The notes under the pieces are model-generated. The model made no database searches and was not told the origin of the DNA. It worked only from the letters and a program-made list of their open reading frames with translations. From Polaromonas sp. (lineage in GTDB: Bacteria; Pseudomonadota; Gammaproteobacteria; Burkholderiales; Burkholderiaceae_C), in the NCBI GenBank assembly GCA_014376885.1, contig JACMQR010000050.1, positions 1 to 10,775 of the forward strand: a stretch of 10,775 nt of DNA, written 5' to 3'. Positions 6,798 to 10,775 of the stretch are shown here, piece after piece (within the stretch, counting starts at the first letter, position 1; each line of letters opens with the position of its first letter). The position numbers and the translations under genes were made by a program.

Positions 6798-8154
6798 AGA
6801 CGGCCTGCAGTCCGGCCCGCTGCCGGCTGCGCTCGAAGCCGCAAAAGCCGAACGCCATGGCGGGCATTTCGCCGCTGATCAGCTCGGCCAGCGCCTTCCC
6901 CGAGCCCGCGCCATGCGTCCAGCCCAGGGTGCCATGGCCGGCATTCACCCACAGCCGGCCGACGCGGGTTTTGCCGATGTAGGGAATGTTCGTCGGCGTC
7001 GCCGGGCGCAGGCCGGTCCAGAACCGGGGCGCCCCGCCATCTTCTTCAAGCCGGGTGTCGCACACGCCGGGCAGCACCTGCTCGACCCGCCGGGCGAGCA
7101 TCCGGCAGCGGGCCCGGGCCAGCGGTGTGTCCAGCGACAGGTCGTAGCCGCCGACCTCGATGGTGCCGGCCACGCGCAGCTCGTTGCCCAGGCGGCTGAT
7201 GGCGCATTTGACCTCGTCGTCGATCATGCTGACAAACGGCGCCCGTTCAGGCTTGAGCAGCGCGAAGGTGGCGCTGTAGCCCTTGCCCGGGTAGATCGGC
7301 AGGTCCACGCCGACGGTGCGCAGCAGCGGCGCGCTGTAGGAGCCGCAGGCCACCACCACCGCCTCGGCCTTCAACTGCCTGGTTTTTGCATCATTTAGCC
7401 TGTTCGTGCTTGTGCTGCGGTCGTATATAGCTACTGATTCGATAGCATTGCCGGCTTTTTCCAGACGCACGATGTTGTGGTGGTACAAAAACTCCACGCC
7501 GCGCTCGGCGCAGCGCCGGGCCAGGCCCTGGGTGAACACTTTGGCATCGCCGCTTTCGTCGCTGGCGGTGTAGGTGCCGCCGACGATGCGCCCGGCAAAG
7601 GCGCTCAGGGCCGGCTCGATCTTCAGCAGCTCGGCGGTGGAAACCACGCGGCGCGCCACGCCGTACTTGCGCATCAGCGCGGCGGCGTCGCCAGCGGTGT
7701 CGAACGATTGCTGCTCGGTGTAGTAGTGGGCAATGCCGCGCTCCAGCCGGTGGTAGTCGATGCCGGTGGCCCGCACGACATCTTTCAGCGCGCTGTGGCT
7801 GTAGGCCCCCAGGGCGACGAGCTGCTGCACATTGCGCTCAAAAGCGGCGTCGTTGCACTGTGCCAGAAACTGCAGGCCCCAGCGCCATTGCTGCCAGCCT
7901 TCGCCGAATGGCAGCTGCGGCCTGAACAGCAGCGGTGCGTCGTCCCGGAACATCCACTTGAGCGCCTTGAGCGGCGCGTCCCGGTTGGCCCAGGGCTCGC
8001 AGTAACTGACCGAGATTTGCGCCGCATTGGCAAAGCTGGTTTCCAGCGCGGCGTCCGGCTGCCGGTCCACCACCGTCACGTCGTGCCCGCGCTCCAGCAA
8101 ATGCCAGGCTGTACTGATGCCGATGATGCCGGCGCCCAAAACCACCACCTTCAT
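6796..8154 (-). CDS. dadA: D-amino acid dehydrogenase (DadA family), FAD-dependent
   Basis: This 452-residue flavoprotein is of the DAO/DadA type. The N-terminal dinucleotide-binding motif VVVLGAGIIGISTAWHLLERGH has its glycines at residues 7, 9 and 12, followed by VTVVDRQ. Later DadA-like segments are ANAAQISVSYCEPWA, VACGSYSAPLL, PIYPGKGYS, TGLRPATPTNIPYIG and NAGHGTLGWTHGAGSGKALAEL (from residue 404). The enzyme oxidises D-amino acids such as D-alanine to 2-oxo acid and ammonia and passes electrons to the membrane respiratory chain. A strong ribosome site (AGGAG, six bases before the ATG) fixes the start. The protein is somewhat longer than E. coli DadA (432 residues), partly because of an odd low-GC segment at residues 237-260 rich in rare codons, described separately. 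It is divergently paired with an ArgP-like regulator, and no alanine racemase gene is adjacent. Related DAO-family oxidases are an alternative, but the DadA match is good. Confidence 0.9.
   Translation of the reverse strand: MKVVVLGAGIIGISTAWHLLERGHDVTVVDRQPDAALETSFANAAQISVSYCEPWANRDAPLKALKWMFRDDAPLLFRPQLPFGEGWQQWRWGLQFLAQCNDAAFERNVQQLVALGAYSHSALKDVVRATGIDYHRLERGIAHYYTEQQSFDTAGDAAALMRKYGVARRVVSTAELLKIEPALSAFAGRIVGGTYTASDESGDAKVFTQGLARRCAERGVEFLYHHNIVRLEKAGNAIESVAIYDRSTSTNRLNDAKTRQLKAEAVVVACGSYSAPLLRTVGVDLPIYPGKGYSATFALLKPERAPFVSMIDDEVKCAISRLGNELRVAGTIEVGGYDLSLDTPLARARCRMLARRVEQVLPGVCDTRLEEDGGAPRFWTGLRPATPTNIPYIGKTRVGRLWVNAGHGTLGWTHGAGSGKALAELISGEMPAMAFGFCGFERSRQRAGLQAV
7375..7446 (-). repeat. 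Low-GC, hairpin-containing insert-like segment inside dadA
   Basis: This stretch, encoding residues 237-260 of the dehydrogenase, is about 45 percent GC (30 of the 66 bases at 7381-7446), against well over 60 percent nearby. It concentrates codons that are rare in the window (ATA, GTA, CTA, TCA, two AGG, ACA). It starts with an imperfect hairpin, GCTAT and GTAGC (on the gene strand) around seven bases, at 7430-7446. Compared with E. coli DadA from memory, about 11 extra residues fall here, just before the conserved GSYS strand. The pattern resembles a decayed copy of the short GCTAT/ATAGC interspersed repeats I recall from Comamonadaceae genomes. Confidence 0.4.
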
Positions 8155-8165
8155 GCCTGTCTCCT
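8155..8165 (-). promoter_or_regulatory. Strong ribosome binding site of dadA
   Basis: On the minus strand AAAGGAG lies six bases before the ATG of dadA. It is the clearest Shine-Dalgarno sequence in the window and supports that start. Confidence 0.75.
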
Positions 8166-8191
8166 TTGCTGTGCCGCAAGTGTGCAGGAGC

Positions 8192-8220
8192 TTGCCTGTC
8201 AGTAACAGTCAAATTAAACT
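8192..8220 (+). promoter_or_regulatory. Candidate promoter of the argP-like gene
   Basis: TTGCCT at 8192-8197 and TAAACT at 8215-8220 are separated by 17 bases. Each matches four of six sigma-70 consensus positions. The predicted start of transcription near 8227 would leave a leader of about 37 bases before the ATG. The -10 overlaps the dadA -10 on the other strand. Confidence 0.45.
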
Positions 8221-8225
8221 GTCAG
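8196..8225. promoter_or_regulatory. Candidate LysR-type operator between dadA and argP
   Basis: Two direct copies of CTGTCAG (8196-8202 and 8219-8225) start 23 bases apart, about two helical turns. Between and across them lies an inverted repeat ACAGT (8205-8209) and ACTGT (8218-8222) with an 8-base AT-rich centre. CTGT at 8196-8199 also pairs with ACAG at 8205-8208. The cluster covers both divergent -10 candidates, as expected for an autoregulating LysR protein. Binding by the adjacent regulator is inferred. Confidence 0.45.
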
Positions 8226-8242
8226 CTAAATCATCAGAGCAA
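8213..8242 (-). promoter_or_regulatory. Candidate promoter of dadA
   Basis: On the minus strand TTGCTC (complement of 8237-8242) and TTTAAT (complement of 8213-8218) are spaced by 18 bases. The -10 sits inside the palindrome. The predicted leader before the dadA ATG is about 50 bases. Confidence 0.4.
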
Positions 8243-8263
8243 CTAATAGTCAAGGCAGCGGGA

Positions 8264-9178
8264 ATGAGCATTTTTGACCCGGATGCGCTGGAATGCCTGG
8301 CCGCCATCGTGGAAGAAGGCGGTTTTGAGCGCGCCGCCCGGCGCCTGTCGATCACCCAGTCGGCGGTGTCGCAGCGCTTGCGCGCTCTGGAGGCGCAGGT
8401 CGGCACGGTGCTGATCGTGCGCAGCCGGCCGCTCAAGGCCACCTCGGCCGGGCAGCTGCTGCTCAAGCACACGCGCATGCTGCGCCTGCTGCGCGCCGAC
8501 CTGGAGCGCGACCTGAAGGAGCTCGCGCCCAGTTCGCTGCGCGGCGCGCGCGAGGAAGAACGCATTTCGATTGCCATCAACGCCGACAGCATCGCCACCT
8601 GGGCGCTGCCCGCCCTGACCGGCCTGGCGCGGCAGGGCCTGCCGATGGAAATCGTCACCGACGACCAGGACTTCACGCATGAATGGCTGCGCCAGGGCCA
8701 GGTGCTGGGCTGCGTCACCACGGTCAAGCAAGCGCTGCGCGGCTGCAAGGTGGTGCCGCTTGGCGCGATGCAATACGTGGCCGTCGCCACGCCCGCGCTG
8801 GTGCACGAACGGCTGGGCGGCAGCCTGCTCAGTGCGCACAATTTTCGCGAGCTGGCGTTTGTCGCCTTCAACCGCAAGGACGACATGCAAAGCGAATTCG
8901 TCGGCCAGGCCTTTGGCCTCAAGCGCGTGCTGCTCAACCAGCTGTTCGTGCCGTCGTCCGAAGGCCAGGTGCGCGCCGTGCTGGCCGGCTGGGGCGCCAG
9001 CGTGCTGCCGCATTTGCTCGCCCAGCCGCTGCTGGACCAGGGCCTGCTGGTCAACCTGGCGCCGGCCTGCGTGCTGCCCATCGAGCTCTACTGGCATTGC
9101 TGGAACCTGGAGTCCGACGTGCTCGACGCCTTGACGGCTGCCCTTACCCATTCTGCAGGGCGGGCACTGGTGACCTGA
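8264..9178 (+). CDS. argP: ArgP-type LysR family transcriptional regulator
   Basis: This 304-residue protein has an N-terminal winged helix-turn-helix (residues about 8-65) with the sequence FERAARRLSITQSAVSQRLRALE at 21-43. This is very close to E. coli ArgP (IciA) as I recall it. The effector domain begins with AINADSIATWALPAL (104-118) and ends with an ELYWHCWNLES segment and a long helix, matching the ArgP pattern of NADSLATW and LYWH. ArgP in enterobacteria responds to lysine and arginine and activates the arginine exporter gene argO and others. Here no exporter is adjacent. The gene is instead divergent from dadA, so control of D-amino acid oxidation is the likely local role (inference). 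The ATG at 8264 is chosen because the conserved DPDALECLAAI helix starts at once. The frame is open further upstream but that part overlaps the promoters and dadA. A weak AAGG lies upstream. Confidence 0.88.
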   Translation: MSIFDPDALECLAAIVEEGGFERAARRLSITQSAVSQRLRALEAQVGTVLIVRSRPLKATSAGQLLLKHTRMLRLLRADLERDLKELAPSSLRGAREEERISIAINADSIATWALPALTGLARQGLPMEIVTDDQDFTHEWLRQGQVLGCVTTVKQALRGCKVVPLGAMQYVAVATPALVHERLGGSLLSAHNFRELAFVAFNRKDDMQSEFVGQAFGLKRVLLNQLFVPSSEGQVRAVLAGWGASVLPHLLAQPLLDQGLLVNLAPACVLPIELYWHCWNLESDVLDALTAALTHSAGRALVT

Positions 9179-9179
9179 A

Positions 9180-9196
9180 GCGCTGGCATTCAGCGC
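9180..9196 (+). terminator. Short hairpin after the argP stop, weak terminator candidate
   Basis: GCGCTG and CAGCGC arms surround a 5-base loop starting two bases after the TGA (9176-9178). No T-run follows directly; the nearest (T5) is at about 9222. It is a modest candidate only. Confidence 0.35.
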
Positions 9197-9270
9197 CGTG
9201 GAGTGGCTGGTGCGCGAAGACTTTTTCTGCAGACGGGCTTGTTCTCGTGTGGGGAAAGTCCCTCACCTAA

Positions 9271-9292
9271 GAAACAAACCGTTTCATATAAT
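9271..9292 (+). promoter_or_regulatory. Perfect -10 box with adjoining inverted repeat upstream of the sensor gene
   Basis: TATAAT at 9287-9292 is an exact -10 consensus, but the -35 region at 17 bases (CACCTA) is poor. Immediately before it, GAAAC (9271-9275) and GTTTC (9281-9285) form an inverted repeat with a 5-base centre. This is a possible binding site for an activator or repressor. Transcription from about 9299 would leave a leader of roughly 14 bases to the ATG at 9313. Confidence 0.45.
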
Positions 9293-9312
9293 TAGCATTT
9301 CAGTAGAAAAAG

Positions 9313-10775
9313 ATGGCTTTTATCAGTTTCACCACCCTCGTGCAATTTGTTGTGAGCACATTCACCGCTGCCAACGCAGCCCTGAAGGCCCGCACCTGCA
9401 CGCGCGCCTTGGCATGCGCGTTCCCCGTTGTGCAAGACCCCAAGGAAAAACCCAAGAAAGCCGGGAGGCTGAGCAGGCTGAGCCTTGGCTGCCGTCTGAT
9501 GCTGCTGGTGTTGGCGGCCCTGGTTCCAGTGTTCGGTGTCTTTGCCTGGTCAACTGCAAAAAGCCAGCAGGCCGCCATGCTGCAGGTGCATGCCAACCTG
9601 CAAACTCAGGTGCTTCTTGCAGCAATGCACCAGCAGCGCCAGGTTGACCGGACTGCCCAGCTTTTGGACGATATTGCCAGTGGCCCTTCCATCAAGGAAA
9701 AACACCATCCGACGTGCGAAAGATACCTCGCAAACTTGATGGCCCAGAATGCAGACTACGTCAATCTGGGGGCCGTCAATCTGGACGGGAAAATTTTTTG
9801 TCGCGCTGTGGATTCTGGCAGGGATGTTGATGCCAGCAACCGGCCCTACTTCAAAGGCGTGCTCGCAACCCAGAAGTTTTCGGTGGGCCAATATGGCTTG
9901 GGCCAAAGCGGGCTGCCTGGCATTGCCTTCAGCGTTCCTATTTACAGCAGCCAAGGGGTTTTTGACGGCGTTGCATTTGCCGTACTGAAACTCGCTGCGC
10001 TGGACATGGCACTGCGTGCCGGAACGCTGACAGACGGTGCGCAATTGCGGGTGATGGACCGGCGCGGCGTTGTGTTGGCGGCTTACCCCGCCAGCACGGG
10101 CCTGCCCGGCACACTGGAGCAAGAGACCATTTTGCTGGAAGCTCTGAAGGCCCAAAAAGCGGGCAGCCGCGAAGCTGTGGACGTCAACGGCATTGAACGC
10201 GTTTATGCGTATGCACCGGTAAGCGGTGCCGCCAACGGCGGAATTTTTGCCACCATCAGCGTGTCGCACGACGTAGTCACGGCGGCCGCACGCCGTTTGC
10301 TGTTGGTCGACCTTGCGCTCCTGCTGGGCATGACGGCTTTTGGCCTGGCGTGTGCGTGGACCCTGGGCAAGCGCCTGGTGGTCAATCCTGCCCAGGCAAT
10401 TTTGAAACAGGCAAACGAAATCGCGCCCGGAGATTTGCTTCAGCCCACCAGCGCCACTCCTGCGCGCCAAGATGAGCTTGGCCGGCTTGGGCTGGTTTTT
10501 AAAAACATGGTGCAATCCCTGCAAGCGCAGCACATTGAACTGGACACAGCCCTGCGCCAAGCCATCGCCGATCGCACGATGCGCGATTTGATCCTGAACA
10601 GCATGAGCGAAGGGGTAATTGCCGTCAGCAAGAGCGGCCGGTTCATGCAGTTCAATGCCGCTGCCTGCAAAATATTTGCCGCACCCGAGGTGGATATGTT
10701 GTTCGACGACTGGGAGCAAGGCATCAAGCTGGTGACGCTTGATAGAAAAGTGATTCTCCCTGGCGAGTTGCTGGA
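9313..10775 (+). CDS. Membrane sensor protein: TM, Cache-like domain, TM, HAMP, PAS (3' end beyond window)
   Basis: The frame is open from ATG 9313 to the right edge, 487 codons without stop. Membrane segments lie at about residues 62-83 and 329-352. The periplasmic part between them looks like a double Cache sensor: Cys135 and Cys163 flank the first strand region, followed by ASNRPYF (174-180), VGQYG, GIAFSVPIYSSQGVFDGVAF, and a membrane-proximal YAYAPVSG strand. A HAMP domain follows (about 353-410, with the usual Asn-Pro at 358-359 and DELGRLGLVFKNM). A PAS domain begins near residue 423 (ILNSMSEGVIAVSKSGRFMQFNAAACKIF). Such proteins bind small ligands outside the cell and signal through a C-terminal kinase or diguanylate cyclase, which is not visible here. 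The start is uncertain. A TAG at 9304-9306 closes the frame, and residues 1-50 look poorly conserved, so GTG 9340, 9352 or 9430 are alternatives. GC content is lower than in neighbouring genes. Confidence 0.8.
   Translation, partial: MAFISFTTLVQFVVSTFTAANAALKARTCTRALACAFPVVQDPKEKPKKAGRLSRLSLGCRLMLLVLAALVPVFGVFAWSTAKSQQAAMLQVHANLQTQVLLAAMHQQRQVDRTAQLLDDIASGPSIKEKHHPTCERYLANLMAQNADYVNLGAVNLDGKIFCRAVDSGRDVDASNRPYFKGVLATQKFSVGQYGLGQSGLPGIAFSVPIYSSQGVFDGVAFAVLKLAALDMALRAGTLTDGAQLRVMDRRGVVLAAYPASTGLPGTLEQETILLEALKAQKAGSREAVDVNGIERVYAYAPVSGAANGGIFATISVSHDVVTAAARRLLLVDLALLLGMTAFGLACAWTLGKRLVVNPAQAILKQANEIAPGDLLQPTSATPARQDELGRLGLVFKNMVQSLQAQHIELDTALRQAIADRTMRDLILNSMSEGVIAVSKSGRFMQFNAAACKIFAAPEVDMLFDDWEQGIKLVTLDRKVILPGELL

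Noticed and set aside
6668..6952. N-terminal extension of the small protein gene up to 6952
   Set aside because: It overlaps the 3' end of dadA on the same strand in another frame and has shadow composition. The conserved-looking part starts after the ATG at 6667.
9550..10719. A 389-codon minus-strand open frame opposite the sensor gene
   Set aside because: The plus strand carries Cache, HAMP and PAS patterns with two well-placed membrane helices. The opposite frame has no domain pattern.

Overview
The window looks like chromosome of a GC-rich betaproteobacterium, most likely a Comamonadaceae member of the Polaromonas/Rhodoferax/Acidovorax type. This rests on the high GC content, the codon use, and protein families typical of that group (a CYTH protein, an ArgP-type LysR regulator beside a DadA-type dehydrogenase, soluble hybrid PAS kinases). 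The genus is inferred from memory of family members, not measured. No rRNA, tRNA, CRISPR array, transposase or phage gene is visible.

Layout, left to right. At 1-560 (minus) is the N-terminal part of a CYTH-domain protein that runs off the left edge. Upstream of it on the same strand, at 695-1807, is a DMT/EamA transporter with a very histidine-rich C-terminal tail. Divergent from it, at 1930-4764 (plus), is a large soluble hybrid histidine kinase that appears to start with TTG. It converges on a second DMT/EamA transporter (4778-5686, minus), with a perfect 11-bp inverted repeat at the junction. Also on the minus strand follow a flavin reductase-like FMN protein (5760-6278), a small hydrophilic protein of unknown function (6371-6667) and a D-amino acid dehydrogenase (6796-8154). 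Divergent from the dehydrogenase is an ArgP-like LysR regulator (8264-9178, plus). The right edge holds the first 487 codons of a membrane sensor (9313 onward, plus: TM, Cache-like region, TM, HAMP, start of a PAS).

How the genes may work together. The clearest functional pair is dadA and the ArgP-like regulator. Their 109-bp intergenic region holds overlapping divergent promoter candidates on a small palindrome with flanking direct repeats, which is the classical LysR arrangement. The product would oxidise D-amino acids to 2-oxo acids and feed electrons to the respiratory chain. The flavin reductase and second DMT transporter could be co-transcribed. The two sensor proteins are unrelated in architecture and neither has a response-regulator gene beside it within the window.

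I found no obviously new multi-gene system. The points most worth a second look are a low-GC, rare-codon, hairpin-containing segment in frame within dadA, the metal-binding-like tail on the first transporter, and the dadA/argP control region.
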